From contig CAMAYC010000042.1 of NCBI GenBank assembly GCA_945862125.1, positions 1 to 35,590 of the forward strand: DNA of 35,590 nt, in the 5' to 3' direction. Numbering within the stretch: position 1 is the first letter of the stretch; each line of letters opens with the position of its first letter. A program made the translations under genes and the position numbers. Below the pieces are notes generated by a model. That model was not told the origin of the DNA and did no database searches. It saw only the letters and a list, made by a program, of their open reading frames with translations. Source of the DNA: Reyranella massiliensis 521 (lineage in GTDB: Bacteria; Pseudomonadota; Alphaproteobacteria; Reyranellales; Reyranellaceae). This document shows positions 17,920 to 24,941 of this stretch, piece by piece.

Positions 17920-20900
17920 CTACTTCTTTCCACCAAGCTTCAGCTCGAGCAACTTGGCGAACGGCGAGTCGGCCGCCGGCGCATCACTCTTCGTTTCGGT
18001 GGTGGCGTAAAGCCGCAGCGCGGGGCCGCCACTGTCACGGCGTGGCGGGCGGGCACCGCGTGGCGGGCCGCCGCGGTCCTGGCGTGGCCCGTCCTTGCGG
18101 GGGCCATCGTTCCGCGGCGCGTCGCTTCGCGGCCCGCTGTTCCGGGGCCCATCTTTGCCGCGATCCTGCCGGGGTGCGTCGGCGAAGAACTGGCGCTCGT
18201 TGGGGGGCCGCTCCGGCCGCTCGCGGCGCTGCTGCTCGCGTTGCTGACGCTGCTGGAGGCGCTGGCGCTCGCGCTGCTCCTCGCGCTCGCGCACGAAGCG
18301 CGGCTTCATCGAGAAACTGTGCAGGGGCCCGGTGGCCTCCGTCGGCGGGTGCACACGATAACCCAACGCCTGCATCACGTTGGCCATCTCTGGCTCGGAG
18401 CAGCCGACCAGCGACATCATCTGCGGCGTGGCGCGGAAATGGCCCGGCTGCAGCGGTCGCGGCCCTTCGGGTTTCTTCGCTTCCGGCGGCGTCGCGGTGG
18501 CGGCAGTCTGATCGGCCACGAGGGCATCGCTTGCAGGCTCTTCAGCGACAGATGCCTCGACAGCCGGTGCTTCGACGGCTGGAGCCTCTACGACAGGCGC
18601 CTCGACGGCGACCGCTTCCACGACAGGCGCTTCAGGCGCCGACGCCGGTTCGCTTTCGCCGAAGGCCGCCGCCACGATTGCCCATTCGCTGATCTCGTCG
18701 GCCGACGGCGAACCGGACGGAGCGGCCGCCGCAGAAGGGGCAGTGGATGCAGCGTCTACGGCGGGCTTCTTTTCAGTCTGCGTACGGCGCGCCGTTTCGC
18801 GGCTTTCGCGCACGGCCTGGCGTGCCATTGCCGCCAGACGCTCGACCATGTCGGCGCGGATCGCGTGATCGCCGAGGGGCAGGTAGCCGATGGTGGCGTA
18901 AAAGTCGCGCTCCGCGTCCTTCGGCAGATCCATCGACGTGCGGCCTTCGGCCGGCAGCGGCGGGATGGTCTCGCGATTGCGGGCGATCATCCAGAGGCCG
19001 GCCCGGAGCCGGATCGGCACCGGCTTCAGCATGCTCGGGAAGTAGATCGAATAGACGCCGACCCGGACACCGAGACGAGCCAGTGCCTTGCGGTCGTCGT
19101 CGCCGAGCTGGGCGAGCTGGTCCTCGATCGGGCGGCGCGACAGCACGCCCAGGCTTTCGCAGAGCTGGAAGACGACGCCGCGGGCGCCGGCCGGAAGTTC
19201 CGCCGTGGCCCGGGCGTCCATCAATTCCGACAGGCCGAGCCGAATTCGGGTCTCCACCCAGGTGGCGGCGCGCTTGCGCACCTCCTCGCGGGCCGGCCCG
19301 TCCAGCAGGTCCGTGGCCAGCGCCTCGACCTTGGGCGCCAGGATGTCGCCGCTCGGCAGCAGTCGAGCCACCGGTCCGCCACCCCAGCAGACACGCAACT
19401 GGGAATCGAACACGATCTCGCCGTCTGCCGAGCCGGCAAATGCCTGCAGGCGCGCCGGCAGGTCCTGACGAAGCGCGCGCAAGGCGGCGCTCATCACAGC
19501 CTTCTGATCGGCATGGCTCTCAGCCGCGTCGGGAACGAAGCGAAAGCCCTCGATCCGCCCGAGATGCTCACCCTCGACAGTGACTTCGCCCGCTGCGGCG
19601 ACCGATGTCGTCATTTCACCCTCATCACGCAATCTTCTTACAAGCAGAGCCGCCCGTCTATCGACAAACCTTTGCGTCAAACGCTGGTGCAGGGCGTCGG
19701 AAAGTCTGTCCTCGATGGCGCGCGTACGCTCCTGCCAGTGGCTTGCGCGCTGAATCCAGTCGGGACGGTGCGAAATATAGGTCCACGTCCGGACATGGGC
19801 GATACGCGCCATCAATGTATCGATGTCACCGTCGAAATGTTCCAGCCGCTTCACGTGGCTGTCGATCCAGTCCTCGGGCAGGCGCTCGCCGCCTTGAGTT
19901 AGATGCTCGAACAGCTGGCCGAGCAGGCGGGTGTGCTCCTCGGTCATGGTCTTGCGGAAGTCCGGTACCTGGCAGACCTCCCAGAGAAGCCGAACGCGCT
20001 GTGGCGTGCGCATGCGCGGCAGGAAGTCCGACTGCGCCGCCAGCGTCTGCAGCGCCAGCTGGTCGTCCTGCTCGCGGACCCGCTGGAGTGTCGGATGATC
20101 GGGCGCCACGTTGAGCGAGGCGATCAGCGCCGGCACCGTGCGGAAATCGAGGTCGCTGTTGCGCCACTGGATGTCGCGCAATGGATCGAAGCGATGGTTC
20201 TCGATCGCCTCGACGATCTCCGGTTCGAGGCCGCTCACATCGGCCGTGGTGCCGAACGTACCATCGTTCATGTGGCGGCCGGCACGGCCGGCGATCTGTG
20301 CCAGCTCGACAGCGCGCAACGGTCGCGAGCCGCGACCATCGAATTTCCGCAGGCTCGCGAACCAGACATGGTTCACGTCCATGTTGAGACCCATGCCGAT
20401 CGCGTCGGTGGCGACCAGGTAGTCGACCTCGCCCGACTGGAACATGTCGACCTGGGCGTTGCGCGTGCGCGGGCTCATGGCGCCCATCACGATCGCCGTG
20501 CCACCGCGCTGGCGGCGGATCAGCTCGGCGATCTCATAGACCTCCCCGGCCGAGAAGCCGACAACGGCCGAGCGGCGCGGCAGGCGCGTGGCCTTCTTGG
20601 CGCCGACATAGCTCAGCTTCGAAAAGCGCGGGCGCGCCACCACGTCGATGTCGGGCAACAGACGGTTCAGAACCGGCCGGATCGTGTCGGCGCCCAGCAG
20701 CATGGTCTCGTTCATGCCGCGCGCATGCAGCAGCCGGTCGGTGAAGAAATGGCCGCGCTCCGGATCGGCCGCCATCTGGATTTCGTCGATGGCCAGGAAC
20801 GACACCGGCCGCTCGACCGGCATGGATTCGACCGTGCAGACGAAATAGCGCGCCCCGGGCGGGGCAATCTTCTCCTCGCCGGTGATCAGCGCCACCTGCT

Positions 20901-21078
20901 TGACGCCCTTGACCGACACGATGCGTTCGTAGTTCTCGCGCGCCAGCAAGCGCAACGGGAAGCCGATCATGCCCGACTCGTGGCCGAGCATGCGCTCGAT
21001 CGCGAGATAGGTCTTGCCGGTGTTGGTAGGACCGAGAACCGCGGTCAGGCGGCCGGAGGCGCTGGCGGCGGATGGCAT
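17920..21078 (-). CDS. Suv3-like superfamily 2 RNA helicase
   Basis: This 1,052-residue protein resembles mitochondrial Suv3 and its alphaproteobacterial relatives. Walker A is GPTNTGKT (residues 16-23), motif II is DEIQ (98-101), motif III-like LLGADTIRP follows, and motif VI reads QIAGRAGRH. Suv3 unwinds RNA for degradation; in bacteria a role in RNA turnover is likely but not shown. After about residue 760 the protein turns low-complexity. An Ala/Val/Glu/Pro tract contains repeated VVEAP/AVEAP units, a short ordered patch follows (ending ATGPLHSFSMKP), and then an Arg-rich tail with repeated DGPRxD and RGG-like units. The tail probably binds RNA. The ATG at 21078 has GAAGG upstream. Confidence 0.88.
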   Translation of the reverse strand: MPSAASASGRLTAVLGPTNTGKTYLAIERMLGHESGMIGFPLRLLARENYERIVSVKGVKQVALITGEEKIAPPGARYFVCTVESMPVERPVSFLAIDEIQMAADPERGHFFTDRLLHARGMNETMLLGADTIRPVLNRLLPDIDVVARPRFSKLSYVGAKKATRLPRRSAVVGFSAGEVYEIAELIRRQRGGTAIVMGAMSPRTRNAQVDMFQSGEVDYLVATDAIGMGLNMDVNHVWFASLRKFDGRGSRPLRAVELAQIAGRAGRHMNDGTFGTTADVSGLEPEIVEAIENHRFDPLRDIQWRNSDLDFRTVPALIASLNVAPDHPTLQRVREQDDQLALQTLAAQSDFLPRMRTPQRVRLLWEVCQVPDFRKTMTEEHTRLLGQLFEHLTQGGERLPEDWIDSHVKRLEHFDGDIDTLMARIAHVRTWTYISHRPDWIQRASHWQERTRAIEDRLSDALHQRLTQRFVDRRAALLVRRLRDEGEMTTSVAAAGEVTVEGEHLGRIEGFRFVPDAAESHADQKAVMSAALRALRQDLPARLQAFAGSADGEIVFDSQLRVCWGGGPVARLLPSGDILAPKVEALATDLLDGPAREEVRKRAATWVETRIRLGLSELMDARATAELPAGARGVVFQLCESLGVLSRRPIEDQLAQLGDDDRKALARLGVRVGVYSIYFPSMLKPVPIRLRAGLWMIARNRETIPPLPAEGRTSMDLPKDAERDFYATIGYLPLGDHAIRADMVERLAAMARQAVRESRETARRTQTEKKPAVDAASTAPSAAAAPSGSPSADEISEWAIVAAAFGESEPASAPEAPVVEAVAVEAPVVEAPAVEAPAVEASVAEEPASDALVADQTAATATPPEAKKPEGPRPLQPGHFRATPQMMSLVGCSEPEMANVMQALGYRVHPPTEATGPLHSFSMKPRFVREREEQRERQRLQQRQQREQQRRERPERPPNERQFFADAPRQDRGKDGPRNSGPRSDAPRNDGPRKDGPRQDRGGPPRGARPPRRDSGGPALRLYATTETKSDAPAADSPFAKLLELKLGGKK

Positions 21079-21145
21079 CGCGGCACCTTCGCCTGCACCC
21101 GTGGCGGAAGCAAGGCCGCCAAAACTGCCGCTCCGAAGCCGGCCT

Positions 21146-21907
21146 CTAGCCGAAGTAGGCGGGTTCCAGCTTGTTGCAGCCGATCACCGGGCCGTAATCG
21201 GCGCGCTGGACCAGCACCGCCACACCCTGGGTCGGCTGGATGCGGTCGGCGGCAATGGTCCAGCTGGCGGGCGAACCGTCCCAGCGGCTCACCAGCTCGA
21301 GGTGGCGTACGATGTTAAAATTCTCAAGCGTGCGGCCCTGGTTCTCGCCACTCGCCACCGGCGTGTTGTTGCGCCGGTCATAGATGGCGAGCGTGACGTC
21401 GGCCGGGCCGCGCTCCAGCGCGAAGGCGGCGAGCTTGATGGTGAGGGGGCCGCCGTTGGTGCGGGCAAGCTCCGGCGTGGCGCGTTTCGGCGAGAGGCGT
21501 TGTGCCTTGGCCAGCAGCGCTTCGATCGGACCTGGCTCGCGGCCGGTATCGTGGCCGATGCCGTCGACCACCATCTCGGGCGTGTAAACGTAACGCTGCT
21601 TCAGGCTTCTGGCATAGCCACGCTGGCGCTCGGTGGTCTCGCGGGACGCGAAAGGGTCCTTCCAGCCGATATAGTCCCAGTAATCGACGTGGAACGAGAG
21701 CGCCACGATGTCGGGACGCTTGGCCAGGCGGCCGAGGAAGGCATCGGCCGGCGGGCACGAATTGCAGCCCTGGGAGGTGAACAGCTCGACCGCCCACGGC
21801 CCGTCGCCCGGTGGGCGCGCCGCCGCCCCGTCAGGTCGGCCGGCGACCATTGCCGCCGCGCCGCCGATCAGCAGCGCGCGTCGTCCGGGGGGTGATGGCT
21901 TTATCAT
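21146..21907 (-). CDS. DUF1223 domain protein, exported thioredoxin-fold
   Basis: This 253-residue protein belongs to the DUF1223 family, whose function is unknown. It has the characteristic VELFTSQGCNSCPPADAF, a thioredoxin-like CxxC. HVDYWDYIGWKDPFAS and YTPEMVVDG follow. The start MIKPSPPGRRALLIGGAAAM looks like a twin-arginine-type or Sec signal (GRRALL then a hydrophobic stretch), so periplasmic location is likely. A TTG 36 bp upstream is in frame but has no ribosome site. It is divergent from the zinc-transport genes, with the Zur-like palindrome in between, and lies 67 bp upstream of the helicase. Confidence 0.8.
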   Translation of the reverse strand: MIKPSPPGRRALLIGGAAAMVAGRPDGAAARPPGDGPWAVELFTSQGCNSCPPADAFLGRLAKRPDIVALSFHVDYWDYIGWKDPFASRETTERQRGYARSLKQRYVYTPEMVVDGIGHDTGREPGPIEALLAKAQRLSPKRATPELARTNGGPLTIKLAAFALERGPADVTLAIYDRRNNTPVASGENQGRTLENFNIVRHLELVSRWDGSPASWTIAADRIQPTQGVAVLVQRADYGPVIGCNKLEPAYFG

Positions 21908-21994
21908 CGCCACAGGATGCGCGCTTGGGCTCGGGCCTGCCAATCAAGAAACGGTTAGCGTGCGGTAACGTCCGGGTCTCTGGACTCAATTGAC

Positions 21995-22007
21995 GTAATA
22001 TTATAAC
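21995..22007. promoter_or_regulatory. zur box: Zur-like operator/promoter between DUF1223 and znu genes
   Basis: GTAATATTATAAC is a near-perfect 13-bp palindrome that matches the core of the known Zur operator GTTATAnTATAAC at all but one fixed position. It lies in an AT-rich island in the 111-bp gap between the divergent DUF1223 and zinc-transport genes. The minus strand contains an exact TATAAT (22000-22005) and the plus strand TATTAT (21999-22004), so a repressor here would block both promoters. Zur binding is inferred from the match and the neighbouring znuCB genes. Confidence 0.65.
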
Positions 22008-22018
22008 AAACCGGCTCC

Positions 22019-22138
22019 ATGCATGAACCCGTTTCCCCCGGCACCGCCCTGCTCGCGATGAGCGCGACTGCGCGCATCGCGATGGCGCTCGGCGTGTCTG
22101 CGCTACTGTGGCTGTGCGCCTGGTGGGCCCTCTCATGA
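22019..22138 (+). CDS. 39-aa single-span membrane peptide at head of znu operon
   Basis: The open frame starts at the ATG at 22019 and is too short for most gene callers. The peptide starts MHEPVSPGTALLAM, then has a predicted transmembrane helix RIAMALGVSALLWLCAWWAL, and ends in Ser. It is 12 bp after the Zur-like palindrome and 10 bp before znuC, so it would be the first gene of the operon. No clear ribosome binding site precedes it; the message may be near-leaderless. The aromatic-rich helix, the position and the tight spacing favour a real peptide, but no family is recognised. Confidence 0.45.
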   Translation: MHEPVSPGTALLAMSATARIAMALGVSALLWLCAWWALS

Positions 22139-22148
22139 GTGCCGGGCG

Positions 22149-22892
22149 GTGAGCACCGCTCTGCGCCTGGTCGACCTGACGGTGAGCTACGACCGCCATC
22201 CCGCGGTGCATCACGTGTCGGCGGAGATTCCCGCCGCCGAGATGACGGCCATCGTCGGCCCCAACGGCGCCGGCAAGAGCACGCTCCTGAAGGCGCTGCT
22301 GGGCCTTGCGCCTCATATTGAAGGCCGTATCGAGTGCTCGGCCAAGCGCATTGCCTATCTGCCGCAGCAGGCCGAGATCGACCGGAGCTTCCCAATCTCG
22401 GTATTCGACACGGTGCTGCTCGGCCGCTGGTCGCGTTTCGGCGGCTTTGCCGCGGCTGGTCGCGCCGACATCCACGACGCCCAGCACGCCATCGAATCGG
22501 TCGGGCTCGCCGGCTTCGAGCGCCGGCCAATCGACACGCTCTCGGTTGGCCAATTCCAGCGCGTCCTGTTCGCACGCCTGCTGCTGCAGGACGCAGATCT
22601 CGTCCTGCTGGACGAGCCGTTCGCCGCCATCGACTCCAAGACCGTGGCTGACCTCATGCTGGTGATCCAGCGCTGGCGGGCCGAGAAGCGCACCGTCGTT
22701 GCCGTCCTGCACGATCTCGACCAGGTGCGGCGCGACTTTCCCCACGCGCTGCTGCTTGCCCGTGAGCTGGTCGATTACGGCCCGACGCCGCGCGTCCTGT
22801 CGGCCGAGAACCTGCTGCGGGCCCGGGCCATGGCGGAGGCCTGGGACGAGCATGCCGATGCCTGCAAAATGCCGATGCAGCTGAGCGCCTGA
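22149..22892 (+). CDS. znuC: Zinc-type ABC transporter ATP-binding protein
   Basis: This 247-residue ATPase belongs to the Zn/Mn metal-importer family. Walker A is GPNGAGKST (37-45), the signature is LSVGQFQR (131-138, where canonical LSGGQ has Val for the first Gly) and Walker B is LVLLDEPFAAID (151-162). The switch His is in VLHD (188). The GTG start at 22149 is needed because no ATG in frame lies near it. The Zur-like site upstream favours zinc over manganese. Assignment within the metal family is inferred. Confidence 0.85.
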   Translation: MSTALRLVDLTVSYDRHPAVHHVSAEIPAAEMTAIVGPNGAGKSTLLKALLGLAPHIEGRIECSAKRIAYLPQQAEIDRSFPISVFDTVLLGRWSRFGGFAAAGRADIHDAQHAIESVGLAGFERRPIDTLSVGQFQRVLFARLLLQDADLVLLDEPFAAIDSKTVADLMLVIQRWRAEKRTVVAVLHDLDQVRRDFPHALLLARELVDYGPTPRVLSAENLLRARAMAEAWDEHADACKMPMQLSA

Positions 22893-22908
22893 TCTTCCGG
22901 CCGGCAGC

Positions 22909-23778
22909 ATGCTCTACGAATATCTTTTCCAGCCGTTCATCGAATTCGGCTTCATGCGCCGCGCCCTGGTGGCGAGCCTGGCACTGGCCATCGGGGGCTC
23001 CTCGATCGGCGTATTCCTGATCTTGCGGCGCATGAGCTTGATGGGCGACGCGCTCGCCCACGCGCTCTTGCCGGGCGCTGCGCTGGGCTTCCTGCTGGGC
23101 GGCCTGTCGCTGCCGGCCATGAGCCTCGGCGGCTTTCTCGCCGGCATCGCCACGGCACTCGTGTCGGGCGTCATCGCGCGCTTTTCCAACATGCGCGAGG
23201 ACGCAAGCTTCGCCGCCGCCTACCTCACCGCCATGGCGCTGGGTGTGCTGATCGTGTCGTTGCGCGGCTCGGCCGTCGACCTGATGAACATCCTGTTCGG
23301 CGCCATCCTGGCGGTCGACGACATGGCGCTTTTCCTGGTCGTCTCGACGGCCACGCTGACGCTGGTCGGCCTCGCCGCCATCTACCGGCCGCTGGTGGTG
23401 GAATGCTTCAACCCGGGCTTCCTTGCCGCCATGGGCGTGCGCGGCTCGGTCTATCACTACCTCTTCCTGGCGCTGGCCGTGCTGAACATGGTGGCGGGCT
23501 TCCAGGCGCTGGGCACCTTGATGGCCTTGGGCATCGTGCTGCTGCCGGCGGTCGCGGCCTCCTTCTGGGCGCGCGAAGTCTGGTCGATGACCTTGATCGC
23601 CGCGCCGATGGCGTTTGCCTCGGCCGCGGTCGGCCTGCTGGTATCGTTCCATGCCGGCCTGCCCTCGGGGCCGGTGATCGTGCTGTTCGCCAGCCTCTTC
23701 TTCCTGGGCTCGTTGCTGCTAGGCTCGCGCTCCTCGGTCCGCACGCGTCTGTCGCGGCCGGTTCACCTGCGCGGGTAG
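22909..23778 (+). CDS. znuB: Zinc-type ABC transporter permease
   Basis: This 289-residue inner-membrane protein is of the ZnuB/MntB family, with about eight hydrophobic segments. Family features are RRMSLMGDALAHALLPG near residue 41, SLRGSAVDLMNILFG and LGTLMALGIVLLPA. It starts 16 bp after znuC. No periplasmic metal-binding protein (znuA) follows; the next gene, 4 bp after the stop, encodes an alpha/beta hydrolase. The binding protein is therefore presumably encoded elsewhere. Confidence 0.88.
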   Translation: MLYEYLFQPFIEFGFMRRALVASLALAIGGSSIGVFLILRRMSLMGDALAHALLPGAALGFLLGGLSLPAMSLGGFLAGIATALVSGVIARFSNMREDASFAAAYLTAMALGVLIVSLRGSAVDLMNILFGAILAVDDMALFLVVSTATLTLVGLAAIYRPLVVECFNPGFLAAMGVRGSVYHYLFLALAVLNMVAGFQALGTLMALGIVLLPAVAASFWAREVWSMTLIAAPMAFASAAVGLLVSFHAGLPSGPVIVLFASLFFLGSLLLGSRSSVRTRLSRPVHLRG

Positions 23779-23782
23779 CTCC

Positions 23783-24757
23783 ATGACCGCTTCGCCTGTT
23801 CCCGGCGTCACGCTGAAGACGACCAAGGCCAACAACATCCATATGCGCTACGCCGAGGCCGGAGGCGGCCCCCTCGTGCTGTTCGCCCATGGCTGGCCGG
23901 AGAGCTGGTATTCGTGGCGGCATCAGCTGCAGGCAGTCAGCGCCGCGGGCTTCCGCTGCGTGGCGCCCGACATGCGCGGCTACGGTGGCACCGAAGCGCC
24001 CGAGCCGATCGACCAGTACACGCTGTTCCACCTGGTGGGCGACATGGCCGAATTGGTGAAGGCGCTCGGTGAAACGAAAGCGATCATCGTCGGCCACGAC
24101 TGGGGCGCGCCGGTCGCATGGCATGCGGCCCTGTGGCGGCCCGATCTCTTCACGGCCGTGTGCGCGATGAGCGTGCCCTACGCACCGCCCGGCTATGTCG
24201 ACATCCTGAGCGCGCTGGAGAAGCTCGGGATCAACGACTTCTACCTGCAGTATTTCCAGAAGCCCGGCGTGCCCGAGGCCGAGCTGCAGCAGGACATCCG
24301 GGGCGCCCTGCGGCGGCTCTACTTCACGGCCTCCGGCGACCTGGTGGAGAAGGACAAGGGATTCGGCCGACTGCCGGGCGGCACCTTGCTCGGCAACACG
24401 GCCGATCCTGCAAAGCTGCCGGCGTGGCTCAGTGAGGCAGATCTCGACTACTACACCGGTGAATTCTCGCGCGCGGGCTTCCGCGGCGGCCTCAACTGGT
24501 ATCGCAATCTCCGGCGCAACTGGGAGTTCGCCGGACCATGGCGCGGCCAGCCGATCCGCCAGCCCTCGCTGTTCATCGCCGGCAGCCGCGACGGCGTGCT
24601 GCGCTTTCCTGCCGCCAAGGCCCAGATGGACGCCTATCCGACGACGCTGCCGGGCCTCCGCGGCAGCCACATCCTCGAAGGCGCCGGCCACTGGGTGCAG
24701 CAGGAGCAGCCGGCCGAGGTCAACAAACTGTTGATCGACTTCCTGAAGGGCCTGTGA
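23783..24757 (+). CDS. Alpha/beta hydrolase, epoxide hydrolase-like
   Basis: This 324-residue enzyme resembles soluble epoxide hydrolases. The oxyanion motif is HGWPESWYSWRHQ, the nucleophile elbow is VGHDWGAP (Asp106) and the general-base His lies in GAGHWVQQE. The acid is probably Asp of GSRDGVL. A lid Tyr is present in DFYLQYFQKPG. Because Asp is the nucleophile, an epoxide hydrolase (or the related haloalkane/fluoroacetate dehalogenase) is favoured over esterases. It starts 4 bp after znuB, so it may be transcribed with the zinc genes, though a functional link is not apparent. The actual substrate is unknown. Confidence 0.85.
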   Translation: MTASPVPGVTLKTTKANNIHMRYAEAGGGPLVLFAHGWPESWYSWRHQLQAVSAAGFRCVAPDMRGYGGTEAPEPIDQYTLFHLVGDMAELVKALGETKAIIVGHDWGAPVAWHAALWRPDLFTAVCAMSVPYAPPGYVDILSALEKLGINDFYLQYFQKPGVPEAELQQDIRGALRRLYFTASGDLVEKDKGFGRLPGGTLLGNTADPAKLPAWLSEADLDYYTGEFSRAGFRGGLNWYRNLRRNWEFAGPWRGQPIRQPSLFIAGSRDGVLRFPAAKAQMDAYPTTLPGLRGSHILEGAGHWVQQEQPAEVNKLLIDFLKGL

Positions 24758-24782
24758 TCCATTTCACCCCTTGGAGGCGCCG

Positions 24783-24914
24783 ATGATCCGACTTCTCAGT
24801 CTTCTCGCAGCCGTTCTCTTGTCGACCCTGGCCGCCATCTCGCCGTCGCTGGCGCAGGGCTGCGACGACGGTCCGCCGCCGCCGCCTCCGCAGGGCGACC
24901 AGCCGACAACTTAA
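24783..24914 (+). CDS. 43-aa secreted proline-rich peptide
   Basis: An ATG at 24783 is preceded by a strong TTGGAGGCG ribosome site and opens a 43-residue frame. Its N-terminus is a clear signal peptide: MIRLLSLLAAVLLSTLAA, then ISPSLAQG with probable cleavage after SLA. The mature part is about 19 residues, contains one Cys (GCDDG) and six consecutive prolines, and ends QPTT. It lies 25 bp downstream of the hydrolase. The lone Cys follows a Gly rather than a lipobox, so it is not obviously a lipoprotein. No family is recognised. Confidence 0.65.
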   Translation: MIRLLSLLAAVLLSTLAAISPSLAQGCDDGPPPPPPQGDQPTT

Positions 24915-24941
24915 GAGCCTGCTTCTTCCCAGGATCGTTGC

